A stretch of 64,000 bases of DNA from Bilabrum cf. latius (lineage: Eukaryota > Bigyra: Bicosoecida > Bigyra > Bicosoecida), in assembly GCA_965178125.1 (NCBI GenBank), contig OZ237735.1:1116001-1180000 (forward strand), given 5' to 3'. The translations under genes and the position numbers were made by a program. The notes beneath the pieces were generated by a model. That model searched no databases. It worked only from the letters and a program-made list of their open reading frames with translations, and had not been told where the DNA came from. This document shows positions 1 to 15,400 of this stretch, one piece after another; position 1 is the stretch's first letter, and each line of letters starts with the position of its first letter.

Positions 1-3000
1 CACAGACCCAGACACATCTCGAGTCGCATCACCGGATGCTACCGTCACACTCCCAGATGCTGCTGACACCGCAGATCCAGATGTCACGCTCACAGCGCCC
101 GACACCGAGTTCGTCGCAAACCCAGATCCCACGCTCACGCTGCCCGATGAGCCAGACCCAGCGTTCCCGCTCGACACAGACACCACGCCAGTGAAGCCGC
201 CCGTGGACACACCACTCGACACATCCACGGCCCCAGACGAACCGTCCGATCCAGACCCAGCCGCGCTGCCCACGCTCACAGACCCGCTCGTCTGCCCGTC
301 CGCCGCGCCCCCAGACTGCACGCGCACCAGCCCGCCCGTGCCGCTCGTACCAGAGCTGGACCCGGCCAGCACGTACACGGACCCGCCAGCCTCAGACACG
401 CCGCTCGTCTGCGATGCCTGCACAGACACCGACCCACTAGCACCCAGCGTGGACTCCCCAGTGCGCAGCACAAGCCAGCCAGCGTCGCCCGACGATGCGT
501 CGCCAGTCTCAACCACCACGTTCCCGCTGCTGCCGCGCAGAGCTCCGCCGCTCGACACGCTCACAGACCCAGACGCATCGCCAGACGATGTGCCGGATCC
601 CACGCTCACAGACCCAGACACGTCAAGCAACGAGTCGCCCGATCCCACGCTCACAGACCCAGACGCCGCTGACACCGCAGATCCAGATGTCACGCTCACA
701 GACCCAGACACATCTCGAGTCGCATCGCCGGATGCTACCGTCACACTCCCAGATGCTGCCGACAACGCAGATCCAGATGTCACGCTCACAGCGCCCGACA
801 CCGAGTTCGTCGCAAACCCAGATCCCACGCTCACGCTGCCCGATGAGCCAGACCCAGCGTTCCCGCTCGACACAGACACCACGCCAGTGAAGCCGCCCGT
901 GGACACACCACTCGACACATCCACGGCCCCAGACGAACCGTCCGATCCAGACCCAGCCGCGCTGCCCACGCTCACAGACCCGCTCGTCTGCCCGTCCGCC
1001 GCGCCCCCAGACTGCACGCGCACCAGCCCGCCCGTGCCGCTCGTACCAGAGCTGGACCCGGCCAGCACGTACACGGACCCGCCAGCCTCAGACACGCCGC
1101 TCGTCTGCGATGCCTGCACAGACACCGACCCACTAGCACCCAGCGTGGACTCCCCAGTGCGCAGCACAAGCCAGCCAGCGTCGCCCGACGATGCGTCGCC
1201 AGTCTCAACCACCACGTTCCCGCTGCTGCCGCGCAGAGCTCCGCCGCTCGACACGCTCACAGACCCAGACGCATCGCCAGACGATGTGCCGGATCCCACG
1301 CTCACAGACCCAGACACGTCAAGCAACGAGTCGCCCGATCCCACGCTCACAGACCCAGATGCCGCTGATACCGCAGATCCAGATGTCACGCTCACAGCGC
1401 CCGACACCGAGTTCGTCGCAAACCCAGATCCCACGCTCACGCTGCCCGATGAGCCAGACCCAGCGTTCCCGCTCGACACAGACACCACGCCAGTGAAGCC
1501 GCCCGTGGACACACCACTCGACACATCCACGGCCCCAGACGAACCGTCCGATCCAGACCCAGCCGCGCTGCCCACGCTCACAGACCCGCTCGTCTGCCCG
1601 TCCGCCGCGCCCCCAGACTGCACGCGCACCAGCCCGCCCGTGCCGCTCGTACCAGAGCTGGACCCGGCCAGCACGTACACGGACCCGCCAGCCTCAGACA
1701 CGCCGCTCGTCTGCGATGCCTGCACAGACACCGACCCACTAGCACCCAGCGTGGACTCCCCAGTGCGCAGCACAAGCCAGCCAGCGTCGCCCGACGATGC
1801 GTCGCCAGTCTCAACCACCACGTTCCCGCTGCTGCCACGCAGAGCTCCGCCGCTCGACACGCTCACAGACCCAGACGCATCGCCAGACGATGTGCCGGAT
1901 CCCACGCTCACAGACCCAGACACGTCAAGCAACGAGTCGCCCGATCCCACGCTCACAGACCCAGACGCCGCTGATACCGCAGATCCAGATGTCACGCTCA
2001 CAGCGCCCGACACCGAGTTCGTCGCAAACCCAGATCCCACGCTCACGCTGCCCGATGAGCCAGACCCAGCGTTCCCGCTCGACACAGACACCACGCCAGT
2101 GAAGCCGCCCGTGGACACACCACTCGACACATCCACGGCCCCAGACGAACCGTCCGATCCAGACCCAGCCGCGCTGCCCACGCTCACAGACCCGCTCGTC
2201 TGCCCGTCCGCCGCGCCCCCAGACTGCACGCGCACCAGCCCGCCCGTGCCGCTCGTACCAGAGCTGGACCCGGCCAGCACGTACACGGACCCGCCAGCCT
2301 CAGACACGCCGCTCGTCTGCGATGCCTGCACAGACACTGACCCACTAGCACCCAGCGTGGACTCCCCAGTGCGCAGCACAAGCCAGCCAGCGTCGCCCGA
2401 CGATGCGTCGCCAGTCTCAACCACCACGTTCCCGCTGCTGCCGCGCAGAGCTCCGCCGCTCGACACGCTCACAGACCCAGACGCATCGCCAGACGATGTG
2501 CCGGATCCCACGCTCACAGACCCAGACACGTCAAGCAACGAGTCGCCCGATCCCACGCTCACAGACCCAGACGCCGCTGATACCGCAGATCCAGATGTCA
2601 CGCTCACAGCACCCGACACCGAGTTCGTCGCAAACCCAGATCCCACGCTTACGCTGCCCGATGAGCCAGACCCAGCGTTCCCGCTCGACACAGACACCAC
2701 GCCAGTGAAGCCGCCCGTGGACACACCACTCGACACATCCACGGCCCCAGACGAACCGTCCGATCCAGACCCAGCCGCGCTGCCCACGCTCACAGACCCG
2801 CTCGTCTGCCCGTCCGCCGCGCCCCCAGACTGCACGCGCACCAGCCCGCCCGTGCCGCTCGTACCAGAGCTGGACCCGGCCAGCACGTACACGGACCCGC
2901 CAGCCTCAGACACGCCGCTCGTCTGCGATGCCTGCACAGACACCGACCCACTAGCACCCAGCGTGGACTCCCCAGTGCGCAGCACAAGCCAGCCAGCGTC

Positions 3001-6000
3001 GCCCGACGATGCGTCGCCAGTCTCAACCACCACGTTCCCGCTGCTGCCGCGCAGAGCTCCGCCGCTCGACACGCTCACAGACCCAGACGCATCGCCAGAC
3101 GATGTGCCGGATCCCACGCTCACAGACCCAGACACGTCAAGCAACGAGTCGCCCGATCCCACGCTCACAGACCCAGACGCCGCTGACACCGCAGATCCAG
3201 ATGTCACGCTCACAGACCCAGACACATCTCGAGTCGCATCACCGGATGCTACCGTCACACTCCCAGATGCTGCCGACAACGCAGATCCAGATGTCACGCT
3301 CACAGCGCCCGACACCGAGTTCGTCGCAAACCCAGATCCCACGCTCACGCTGCCCGATGAGCCAGACCCAGCGTTCCCGCTCGACACAGACACCACGCCA
3401 GTGAAGCCGCCCGTGGACACACCACTCGACACATCCACGGCCCCAGACGAACCGTCCGATCCAGACCCAGCCGCGCTGCCCACGCTCACAGACCCGCTCG
3501 TCTGCCCGTCTGCCGCGCCCCCAGACTGCACGCGCACCAGCCCGCCCGTGCCGCTCGTACCAGAGCTGGACCCGGCCAGCACGTACACGGACCCGCCAGC
3601 CTCAGACACGCCGCTCGTCTGCGATGCCTGCACAGACACCGACCCACTAGCACCCAGCGTGGACTCCCCAGTGCGCAGCACAAGCCAGCCAGCGTCGCCC
3701 GACGATGCGTCGCCAGTCTCAACCACCACGTTCCCGCTGCTGCCGCGCAGAGCTCCGCCGCTCGACACGCTCACAGACCCAGACGCATCGCCAGACGATG
3801 TGCCGGATCCCACGCTCACAGACCCAGACACGTCAAGCAACGAGTCGCCCGATCCCACGCTCACAGACCCAGACGCCGCTGACACCGCAGATCCAGATGT
3901 CACGCTCACAGACCCAGACACATCTCGAGTCGCATCACCGGATGCTACCGTCACACTCCCAGATGCTGCCGACAACGCAGATCCAGATGTCACGCTCACA
4001 GCGCCCGACACCGAGTTCGTCGCAAACCCAGATCCCACGCTCACGCTGCCCGATGAGCCAGACCCAGCGTTCCCGCTCGACACAGACACCACGCCAGTGA
4101 AGCCGCCCGTGGACACACCACTCGACACATCCACGGCCCCAGACGAACCGTCCGATCCAGACCCAGCCGCGCTGCCCACGCTCACAGACCCGCTCGTCTG
4201 CCCGTCCGCCGCGCCCCCAGACTGCACGCGCACCAGCCCGCCCGTGCCGCTCGTACCAGAGCTGGACCCGGCCAGCACGTACACGGACCCGCCAGCCTCA
4301 GACACGCCGCTCGTCTGCGATGCCTGCACAGACACCGACCCACTAGCACCCAGCGTGGACTCCCCAGTGCGCAGCACAAGCCAGCCAGCGTCGCCCGACG
4401 ATGCGTCGCCAGTCTCAACCACCACGTTCCCGCTGCTGCCGCGCAGAGCTCCGCCGCTCGACACGCTCACAGACCCAGACGCATCGCCAGACGATGTGCC
4501 GGATCCCACGCTCACAGACCCAGACACGTCAAGCAACGAGTCGCCCGATCCCACGCTCACAGACCCAGACGCCGCTGACACCGCAGATCCAGATGTCACG
4601 CTCACAGACCCAGACACATCTCGAGTCGCATCGCCGGATGCTACCGTCACACTCCCAGATGCTGCCGACAACGCAGATCCAGATGTCACGCTCACAGCGC
4701 CCGACACCGAGTTCGTCGCAAACCCAGATCCCACGCTCACGCTGCCCGATGAGCCAGACCCAGCGTTCCCGCTCGACACAGACACCACGCCAGTGAAGCC
4801 GCCCGTGGACACACCACTCGACACATCCACGGCCCCAGACGAACCGTCCGATCCAGACCCAGCCGCGCTGCCCACGCTCACAGACCCGCTCGTCTGCCCG
4901 TCCGCCGCGCCCCCAGACTGCACGCGCACCAGCCCGCCCGTGCCGCTCGTACCAGAGCTGGACCCGGCCAGCACGTACACGGACCCGCCAGCCTCAGACA
5001 CGCCGCTCGTCTGCGATGCCTGCACAGACACCGACCCACTAGCACCCAGCGTGGACTCCCCAGTGCGCAGCACAAGCCAGCCAGCGTCGCCCGACGATGC
5101 GTCGCCAGTCTCAACCACCACGTTCCCGCTGCTGCCGCGCAGAGCTCCGCCGCTCGACACGCTCACAGACCCAGACGCATCGCCAGACGATGTGCCGGAT
5201 CCCACGCTCACAGACCCAGACACGTCAAGCAACGAGTCGCCCGATCCCACGCTCACAGACCCAGACGCCGCTGACACCGCAGATCCAGATGTCACGCTCA
5301 CAGACCCAGACACATCTCGAGTCGCATCACCGGATGCTACCGTCACACTCCCAGATGCTGCCGACAACGCAGATCCAGATGTCACGCTCACAGCGCCCGA
5401 CACCGAGTTCGTCGCAAACCCAGATCCCACGCTCACGCTGCCCGATGAGCCAGACCCAGCGTTCCCGCTCGACACAGACACCACGCCAGTGAAGCCGCCC
5501 GTGGACACACCACTCGACACATCCACGGCCCCAGACGAACCGTCCGATCCAGACCCAGCCGCGCTGCCCACGCTCACAGACCCGCTCGTCTGCCCGTCCG
5601 CCGCGCCCCCAGACTGCACGCGCACCAGCCCGCCCGTGCCGCTCGTACCAGAGCTGGACCCGGCCAGCACGTACACGGACCCGCCAGCCTCAGACACGCC
5701 GCTCGTCTGCGATGCCTGCACAGACACCGACCCACTAGCACCCAGCGTGGACTCCCCAGTGCGCAGCACAAGCCAGCCAGCGTCGCCCGACGATGCGTCG
5801 CCAGTCTCAACCACCACGTTCCCGCTGCTGCCGCGCAGAGCTCCGCCGCTCGACACGCTCACAGACCCAGACGCATCGCCAGACGATGTGCCGGATCCCA
5901 CGCTCACAGACCCAGACACGTCAAGCAACGAGTCGCCCGATCCCACGCTCACAGACCCAGACGCCGCTGACACCGCAGATCCAGATGTCACGCTCACAGC

Positions 6001-6424
6001 GCCCGACACCGAGTTCGTCGCAAACCCAGATCCCACGCTCACGCTGCCCGATGAGCCAGACCCAGCGTTCCCGCTCGACACAGACACCACGCCAGTGAAG
6101 CCGCCCGTGGACACACCACTCGACACATCCACGGCCCCAGACGAACCGTCCGATCCAGACCCAGCCGCGCTGCCCACGCTCACAGACCCGCTCGTCTGCC
6201 CGTCTGCCGCGCCCCCAGACTGCACGCGCACCAGCCCGCCCGTGCCGCTCGTACCAGAGCTGGACCCGGCCAGCACGTACACGGACCCGCCAGCCTCAGA
6301 CACGCCGCTCGTCTGCGATGCCTGCACAGACACAGACCCACTAGCACCCAGCGTGGACTCCCCAGTGCGCAGCACAAGCCAGCCAGCGTCGCCCGACGAT
6401 GCGTCGCCAGTCTCAACCACCACG
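1..6424 (-). repeat. Tandem array of near-identical 606/696-bp coding units
   Basis: The array holds nine complete anchor-to-anchor units plus partial ones. Anchors recur at 276, 972, 1578, 2184, 2790, 3486, 4182, 4878, 5574 and 6180, so the spacings are 696, 606, 606, 606, 696, 696, 696, 696 and 606. The long unit differs from the short one by exactly 90 bp, two 15-residue repeats. Units differ by only a few single bases (for example C/T at 3510, C/T at 2339, G/A at 1836). All lengths are multiples of three, so the giant ORF keeps its frame. The array contains no in-frame TAG. Homology breaks off near 6424, and the array continues past position 1. Within the protein this corresponds to residues from about 6245 onward. 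Confidence 0.95.
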
Positions 6425-9400
6425 TTACCGCTATCACCCAAGTGTGCTGTGTTTGAATGTATTCGAATGGATCCCGAGGATGCGCCTGATGCAGATCCAG
6501 ATTCAATCAGAATGCTTCCGGAGTCTTGCAACTGTGTTGATCCCGTTCCAATTTGTACATCGCCAGAGTTTCCATCTAATGCCGTGCCAGTTCTGAGCTA
6601 AACGGATCCAGAGTTACCGGAATGTGCGGCACCAGAGTCGAATAACATGTTACCTGAGTTTGCTCCAGACGCAGTTCCTGACGATATCTGCACTTGCCCA
6701 GAATTTGCTAGAATCGTGTCACCCGATGAAAAAGTTAGTGCACCGGACTGGCCAGCAGTTGCTAATCCGGAGGCAATTTCGATGTTTCCTGAAACACCGG
6801 ACCCTGCCGATCCAGATTGCACTCGGACAGTGCCAGAGAACCCCTCGGTTGAACTACCACTGAATATGTCCATGCTACCCGATGATCCATCCGTTCCAGT
6901 ACCATCGGCAGTGAAAATGCGTACTCTACCAGATGTACCAGCTGCCGCTGATTGGCCACTACCAATTTCGATTTCACCTCCATCGTTTGAAGCCGTTTGA
7001 GACTCACCAGCGGAAACGTAAACAGATCCCCCCGCGTGGCTTTGAGCTGAACCGGCTGAGATGCTCACAGACCCGGAATCTCCTCGATTCGCATTGCCAG
7101 TCGAAAGAATCAGCCATCCACTGCTTCCTGAAGTAGCTTCGCCGGTTTCAAGTAGGATTTGTCCCGACTAGGCAGATGATGAAGCACCGGTATTCAACTA
7201 AATGTCACCAGAATCACCTTGATCGGATGAACCGGTCTGAATCGTCATGGTGCCGGATGGCCCTCCGAGTGAGTTGCCCGAAACCAATGAAACTGATCCG
7301 GAGTCGCCCTGGCCTGCGGTTCCTGTCGCAAAGGTTAGTCGTCCAGAGTCCATGCCAACTCCATTGGCGTCAGCTGTTTTGACAGACACGCTTCCTGACG
7401 ATGATACACTACCGCCGCCAGATGTGATGCTGACGAGTCCACCAGTGGAGGCAGCATCCGTGGTGCTACCAGCAGCAATATACACATCGCCTCCATTGCC
7501 GGAATCAGACAGTCCACTTAGCACGGAGATGGATCCAGCGCCACCACTAGATGCTGTGCCAACAGCAAGATAAATGTCCCCGGAGTCCCCACATGTGGAT
7601 GTCCCAGTCGTTAGGCTGATGACCCCGCTGTCCCCGCTGTTAGCATCACCAGTGAAAAGGCTAATTCTGCCGGTGTCGTCCCTGAAAGGCGCATCAGGTG
7701 TAGAGATCGTAATTTCTCCGGACGATGACGACAAACCTTGACCGCTTGAAAGCTCTAGCGGTCCACCGTGCTACCCTGGCCGACGTACCTGACCTGCGGA
7801 CAAAACAAGACGCCCGCCACTGCCAACATCCCCGGAGCCAACAACGATCGAGATAGAACCAGAAGTACCGGAGTCTGCAAAACCAGTGTTCAATACAAGC
7901 GTTCCAGTATTGCCACTCTAAGTAGCTCCGGACTCGACGCGAACATCGCCGCTGTTTCCATCTTCTGCTGTCCCACTGACTATACTCATCGCCCCAGAGT
8001 CGCCACTGTCAGCTGAGCCGCTCCTGATCTGGACACCACCAGATGATCCCTGCGTGCTTGAGCCAGAAATAAGCGAGATTGCTCCCGATCCACCAGCTGT
8101 AGTGTGACCAGTAGACAACAAGATAGTGCCACTTGTTCCACTGGTCGATTGGGGTGTTCTAATCTGGATAGACCCCGAGTTCGCACCTTCCCCACTGGCC
8201 AACTCGACAGATCCACCGGTAGAAGATCCATCAGATGTGCTACCAGCAGAAATAGTAACAAGACCTCCGACGCCAGAATCAGCGGAGCCGACTGTCATCG
8301 AGATCGACCCAGCATTTCCAGACGAGGCTTGCCCGGTAAAAAGAAGGATATCACCACCTTCACCGCCGCCCGTTGTGCCAGTAGAGAGCAATATCGTCCC
8401 AGAAAGCCCACGTGCCACTGAATTAGCAGTCCGAAGCGAGATTCCGCCTGAATCACCACTGATTGCCTGACCGGTCGAAACAAGTACCCTACCACCGGTT
8501 CCGCCAGCAGTGTCTAGGGTCTGTCCGGCGCCAATTGTAACATCTCCACCGTTGCCACGCCCGGCAGAGCCCACTGACATCAAGATGCTTCCTCCAGACC
8601 CAAGAGAAGATGTGCCCGTCGTGATGGACACATCGCCCGTGTCATCTTGGGCCGCCGTACCAGTGCGAACCGTGAACGAACCGCTCTGACCGCTGAGGAG
8701 AGCATTGTGAGTCCGCAAAACAATGTTTCCAGTAGTGAGCCCTGAGCCAGACTCGACAAAAAAATCCCCACCCACGCCCGCAAACCCATCTGTTGACTGT
8801 CCGGCAGACAGGTATATACTGCCGCCTTTGCCATCAGTTGTAGATCCAGCAGTAACACTGATAGAGCCGGAGCTGTCTCCAACAGCATCCCCAGTTCGAA
8901 TGTTAATTGGGCCGGACTCTCCGCTGGATGAGGTACCAGTTTGAAGAGTCACGCTGCCGCTCTCACCAGCTAGCCCAGCATTGGCAGTTCTAATCAGAAC
9001 ATCTCCAGACGTCGAAACTTCTCCAAGGCCTGAGGAAATCGACACAAAACCTCCTGTGCGTCCTTCACCGTTCCCGGCTCGAATGATAATGTCGCCACCT
9101 TCACCATCATTCAAACCATTCCCAGCAACTGCGAGGATGTCCCCACCGGGTTCATCTGCACCCTTAGTGTCACCAGCACGAAGCAGGATGTCACCGCCAG
9201 GTCCAGAACTCGCAGTTCCGACGCTTATTATGATGTCACCACTGGCATCAACAGAACCTTCACCAGTCGAGATGATGACCTCTCCGGCTTGTCCACTCGA
9301 AGCCGTACCGGTTTGCAGAATAATGTCTCCAGACCTCCCACGCCGACCAGCATTGGCTGTTCTGATCAAAATAGATCCGCTGGTGCTGTCCTCAGATCGA

Positions 9401-12400
9401 CCGCTCAAGATTGTGACCCATCCTCCTGTGTTGAACGACGTCGCACCACCGATGATGTCCACAGCTCCACCAACGACAGCATCCTCACCAGTACTGTCAC
9501 CTCCGCGCACCACGACTCGACCACCTGATGCCTCGCCAGCGGCATCTCCTGCCCTCACAAGCACGCCGCCACCGTCGAGAGTACCATCACCCTAGCCAAC
9601 TGTTATGCTGATATCACCCCCCGGCCCACTGCGACCATCACCCGAGCGGATCGCAATTCCTCCGCCGCGCGCTTGGTTGATGTTCGAAGCAGAACCGGAC
9701 TTGATGAGAACCTCTCCACCATTCGACATGGGAGATGATGTATTTCCAGCAACTAGGCTGATGCCACCGCCAGCCCCAAAGTCAGAGGTTCCAGCTTCAG
9801 CAATTATGCTACCAGAACTTCCAAGCGTTGTGTTTCCGGATAACAACCTTATGTCCCCACTACCACCACTGTTCGACGACCCAGTTTGGATCTCGATGCT
9901 TCCGCTTGGGCCACCTTCAGATCCCGAGTCACCGGTTCTAAGGAACGCGTCGCCGCTGCCTGCAGCTGTAAGGCCGTCACCTGACTGCAAGAAAAGATCA
10001 CCTCCCCTTGATCCGTGACTGGAACCACCTTTGATCATAACAATTCCACCAGTCCCACCGTTCTAGCTCGTGCCTGCACCACCCTAGATATCAATGGCTC
10101 CACCGGTTCCGTCACGAGACGTGGAGTTGCCAGCACGGGCAACGAAGTCGCCCGCTTGGCTGCCCTCATGACTTCCAATTCGAATCTCGACGGATCCCGA
10201 CTTGTGAGAGGATGGAAGTTGTGCGCCAGGACCAGACGAGGAGCCAGTCTAGAGTATTAAACGACCCGCTGCACCATCACTAGCATTGCCGGTTCCGAAG
10301 CTCACATTTCCGGTCCTTGCAACTCCGGCGCCTGATTCGATAGAGACATTTCCTGATTGCCCGAGGAAACCTACAGTGTTGTCCCCACTGCGAATCTCTA
10401 CTGCGCCTCCTTCCTACTGTGATGCAGAGCTAGATCCACCAACGATGATTACCCGGCCACCATCGAGGCCAAGCTCATGGGAAACGTTGCCACCAGCCAG
10501 GACTACGTCACCCCCGCCACCAAGCATGCCATCAGCTGCGCCACCACCAATCACAACGCTGCCGCTCTAGACAGGTCCGGACCCAGTGCCACCATTCAGC
10601 TGCACACCTCCTCCAGCGCCACCAGTTGAGTCTCCACCTCGGAAGTCCACACTTCCACCGTCCGCACTTGCGACGTCAGTTGCGCTACCGGCAGAGGCAA
10701 CGATACTGCCGCCCTTTCCGCCAATCCCAAAGCTTGAGCCCGACTGGATCACCACATCCCCAGCAATTCCGTGTGATGTGTTTCCAGACCCGATTTCAAG
10801 TGCGCCTGACGATGCCCCTGTAGCATTTGAAGTCCCCGTACGGATAGATACCATGCCGGAGGCACCGTGCAGGGCAAAGCCACTCTCAATGGATACATTA
10901 CCAGATGCAGACCCGCGACGATCTCCAATCGCTCTACTCGCGCCACTATCAGCTCGCCCATTTGCAGAGCGTACAACCACGTCTCCAGAAACACCAAATG
11001 CTGCACCGCCCGACTACAACAGAAGTTCACCACCGGTCGAAGATCCTTCGCCTGCCTTAACAAGTACGCTGCCACCGACGCCCCCTGCTGCATTCGAAGC
11101 CGGCACATTCCCTGCAATAATATTGACAGAGCCTCCCTGACCGATAGCTGACTTGGTCGTCGAGCTGCCAGCAGCAATAGAGACGTCCGAGCCGTTCACG
11201 GCATCTGACGAGCCAACCTCGATCTCAATCGAGCCTGCGCGGGAAGACTAAACTCCGACCGCCGGTCCCGTCACAAAGCGAATAGACCCAGACTGCGAGC
11301 CATTACCACCAGTCGTACCCTGATCGACCGTGCCGGACAATCCAGTCGCAATGATTACATCCCCACTCACGCCTCCTGAGCTTGCAGCAGCCCCTGACTC
11401 CAGCCTAACACCACCACTACTGCCCTTGAGACCACTTCCGTCTGCAGTTCGAATCAATACACGGCCAGAACCGTATGCGTCACTGCCAGCGCCGGATTCG
11501 AGGGTAACTTGCCCACCCTGCCCATTCGAGGCGAGGGATGACCCACCACGAATGTCAACAGACCCAGCGACGCCGCCTCCAAGAGTAGTTGAGCCTGCCT
11601 CAATCGTTGTGTTGGCTCCATTCATCCCTGCAGAGCGACCAGCTGCAACTCGCACGTTACCGGCTCCTGCAGAGCCGAGACCATCACCGGAGCGAACATG
11701 CAACGAACCGGAGCGCACAGAAGTACTTCCTTGCTGCCGTCCTGACGACACGGTACCAGTGGCGATCTTCACGCTTCCCGAGCCGTGTGCTAGCACGCTT
11801 CCAACTACAGGCTCCTGTGACGCGGATTGAATCATAACCTCACCAGATGCTGCCTTGTCAGATGCACCTGACTCGATCGTAACAGCCCCACCCTGGCTGG
11901 ACTTCGAGCTGCCACCATTAATGCTCACAGACCCTCCTTCACTGCCCACGGCGCCAAGCCCTTCGCCACCGCGTATGTTAACACGGCCACCGCTAGATCC
12001 CGATCCAGACGCTGCACCTCCTTCAATTGAAGCGTCTCCAGCCGCAGTAGACGGAGCAGACGTGGTACCACCTAGCAGGGAAGCCGACCCACCGGGCCCC
12101 ATCAAGCTGGATCCGCCGGCCACCGTGGTATCTCCGCCTCTTGCCGGTCCCGATCCGCCCGATAGCTCCAGTGCACCTCCTGATGAGGTCGGTTCAGATT
12201 CCAATCCATCCCCACCTGATATAGAGACTGATCCGCCCAGTCCCTGGGACCCTCCTGCACCAGATACAGCACCACCTTTGATGGAAACGCTACCAGAGCC
12301 AGCCAGTCCTCCAGCTCCGGGGGCAATCTCAATATCACCAGATCGGCCCGCTTGGCCTGCATCGCCGGTGTGAATGTGCACGCTTCCAACCGTTGCAGAG

Positions 12401-15400
12401 TCTGTCGGGGCGTCAGACGAGGACACGAGCACCGTGCCAGTTCCAGTGGGGCCTGAACCAGAAGTGACGACGGCATCACCGCCCTTGCCACTAATACTGT
12501 AGCCACCTGCAACGATTGCAGATCCACCAGTCGAACCAATACCGCGAGCTTCACCACCTGTTACCGCAGCAGAACCTCCAATTGAGCCAGCATCTTCCGA
12601 TGCGCCGCCGTCGAGGCGTACTGCTGATCCCACTCCGGCTGAAGATGAGCCAGCTCCGAGAATCACTGATCCAGCCGATTCGGCTCTGCCAGACCGAATT
12701 AATACATCACCAGAGCGCCGGGATGCTTCACCTGTCGCCAGAGTCGCGGATCCAGAGAGATCCCCACCGGAACCAGTCCCGACTACGACTTCACCAGAGG
12801 GAAGCGACGGGTCTGTTGACTCTCCACTGGATACGAGAACCTTGCCAGCTACTTCACCGCTACCCGAAGAGATGACAGTATCACCGCCTCTAACAATGCC
12901 ATCTCCGGACGAAATGTGAACTGCGCCACCGGACTTCAGTCCAGATCCACCAGTCATTCGCACCATACCGCCATCGCTACTTGACGACGACCCACCTGAG
13001 ACTTCGACTGCAGATGCAGCCGACTCCACGGTGTCTCCGGAGCGAACTAACACGCCGACAGTACCAGGTTCAACCGTGAGACTTGAGCCCTGCACGATGT
13101 TAACTTGTCCTGCCGTAGCTGCATTGCCAGTCCCGACAGACACGTTACCTGAGCTCTTGCTGGGAGAATCCCCCGTACCAATCATCACACCACCGCTTTG
13201 CCCTTCGCTCGTAGCGTCATGAGTACCTATACGAACCATTCCAGATGTCTCGCTGCCAGACGCAGAACCGGAAGTGATGACGGCATCCCCGCCAACGCTG
13301 TTGCCGTCTGCGAGCGACGAACCTCCCTGGACTACGGCAGGACCTGGGGAAGATCCAGCTTCAGTGGCGTCGGCACCGCTGAGAACAGCAGCTCCGCCGC
13401 GGCCCCCTGCAGCCAGCGAACGACCGCCAACCACCTTCGCATCGCTGCCCAGCGATTGAAGAGTGCTACCAGCCGAAACAGTCACAGTACCAGCACGGCC
13501 GGCGCCGGCACTTCCAGAGGCAATCGACACATCGCCAGACCCACCCTGACCGCTTCCTGTCTAGTCGCTGTTCTGCGAGCCGGAATAAATTCGGATCTGG
13601 CCTGATCTTTGTCCGTCTTGGACTGGTGCGGACCCTGCATGAAGTCTACCCGAGGTGCTACCCTGGCCTGAGGTTGGTACAGCTCCCGAAATGACTTGTA
13701 CATCTCCACCAGTCACTGCTTGAGTTCCGGAGCCAGCAACCGACCCACCGGCAACGGTTACGCGACCACCACGGCTACCATGCCCAGTGGCTGAGCCACC
13801 AGCCACCAGAACCTCACCACCAGTCGCTACCTTGCCATCGGAGGATACATCACTTCCTGTGACGCTGACTTTGCCGCCAGCTGCCAGAGACCGGCCACCG
13901 GAAATCCTCACGTCGCCTGCGGTACCAGCGGAGGCATCACCAGACGACACATGAATGTCACCAGACGACGACCCGACCCCACTAGAAATGCCAGATGTCA
14001 CCGAAACGTTACCTGATATGCTTCTATCCCTCGAAGACACCCCAGAGCCGAGGGCTACAGACCCAGACCCTGCACCGCCAGGGCCAGAGAACAGTGATGC
14101 ATCACCAGAAATACCCTGCTTGCCGGCAGCCCCAGTAGATATTTGAACTTGGCCTGATGTACCAGTCTACAAAGTAGACTCACCAGAAACAACCTGGACA
14201 TCGCCGCCTAGCTGGGTTCCAGTGCCACCGGATAATTTCGCTGTGCCTCCAAGCCTACCACTGCTGCCACTCGCACCAACCACAGATACCGTGGCAGCGT
14301 CTCCAACAGAGTCGCCAGGCTTGATCATGATGCTACCCGCAGTCGCTGCGTCGCCAGTTCCGACGGTCACGTCACCTGACAGCTAGCCATCACCGCCGGC
14401 AGCAGCGCTGGACACGACAACATCTCCTGTGCTCCGGCCGACACCCTCGCCAACGATCCGACCAGAGCTAATGGCCACGTCACCACCAGATCCAGTGGTG
14501 GCAATACCACCGGACACCTTCACCAAGCCACCCTTTTGAGTAGCTGATGAGCCGCCGCGGACTTCAACGAGACCAGCAGCCTGCTGCGAGTCTCCAGCAG
14601 TTACGAGCACGCCACCCGATTCGTCACCTGCACCAGACGATACAGACACCGGCCCAGACTGCTTTCCTTGCCCGGACCCTACATCAACCCGACCAGATCT
14701 AGTAGTAGCAGACGCGGACACCACCCTAATGAAGCCACTGCTGAGGCCCCTACCGGACGATACCGTAACGCTGCCTCCGGGAGAATCCTGATTGGAACCG
14801 GTGCTGTCGCCAGCAGCAACAACAACCCCTCCAGGCGATGCACTCTTGCCAGTTGTAATGGTCACAGACCCAGACCCATCAGAAGCGCTCCCCGTAGACA
14901 CGGTTACGTCTCCCGAATCGTGTCCAGCAGAGCCATCCGCCGAGGCTACAGAAACAGTCCCAGAAGAGCCGGTGGACGAGCCTCCAGAGCGAACTTCAAC
15001 TGAACCACCAACGCCCGAGGTCAAACCATCCGCGCTGTCAAACTCACCACCACGGAGCACTACTCTAGATCCAGCAGACCCTGCACCAGAGGAGCCGGCC
15101 CGGACAATCACATCTCCGGCCGAACCGAACTTTGCATCACCACTTGAAACAGACACATTTCCGCTCGATGACACAATACCACTGGCAAAGCTCTCGAGAT
15201 CATTGGCTGCACTGCCTGAACCGAGCTCAACTTGTCCTGACGCAGCATTGGATGCAGCACTCGAAACGCGGACTGCGCCACTCGAACCCGTAGTGCCGCC
15301 TGCTCCACTCGACACATGTACGGCACCACCTACTGTGCCCCTCGCAGTCGAAGCCCCTCCCTGGATCTACACAATTGCACCAGCAGTATCAGATGCACTC

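Noticed and set aside
1-6424. Regular spacing suggestive of a CRISPR-like or satellite array
   Set aside because: Units are 606/696 bp, coding, in frame and without unique spacers; they are part of a protein gene.
191-6601. Plus-strand open frame of 2136 codons, Pro/Asp/Thr-rich
   Set aside because: It is antisense to the repeat array. The codon usage of SG-rich repeats leaves the opposite strand free of stops. The minus frame continues into diverged repeats, an S74 domain and a signal peptide, while this plus frame stops where the array ends.
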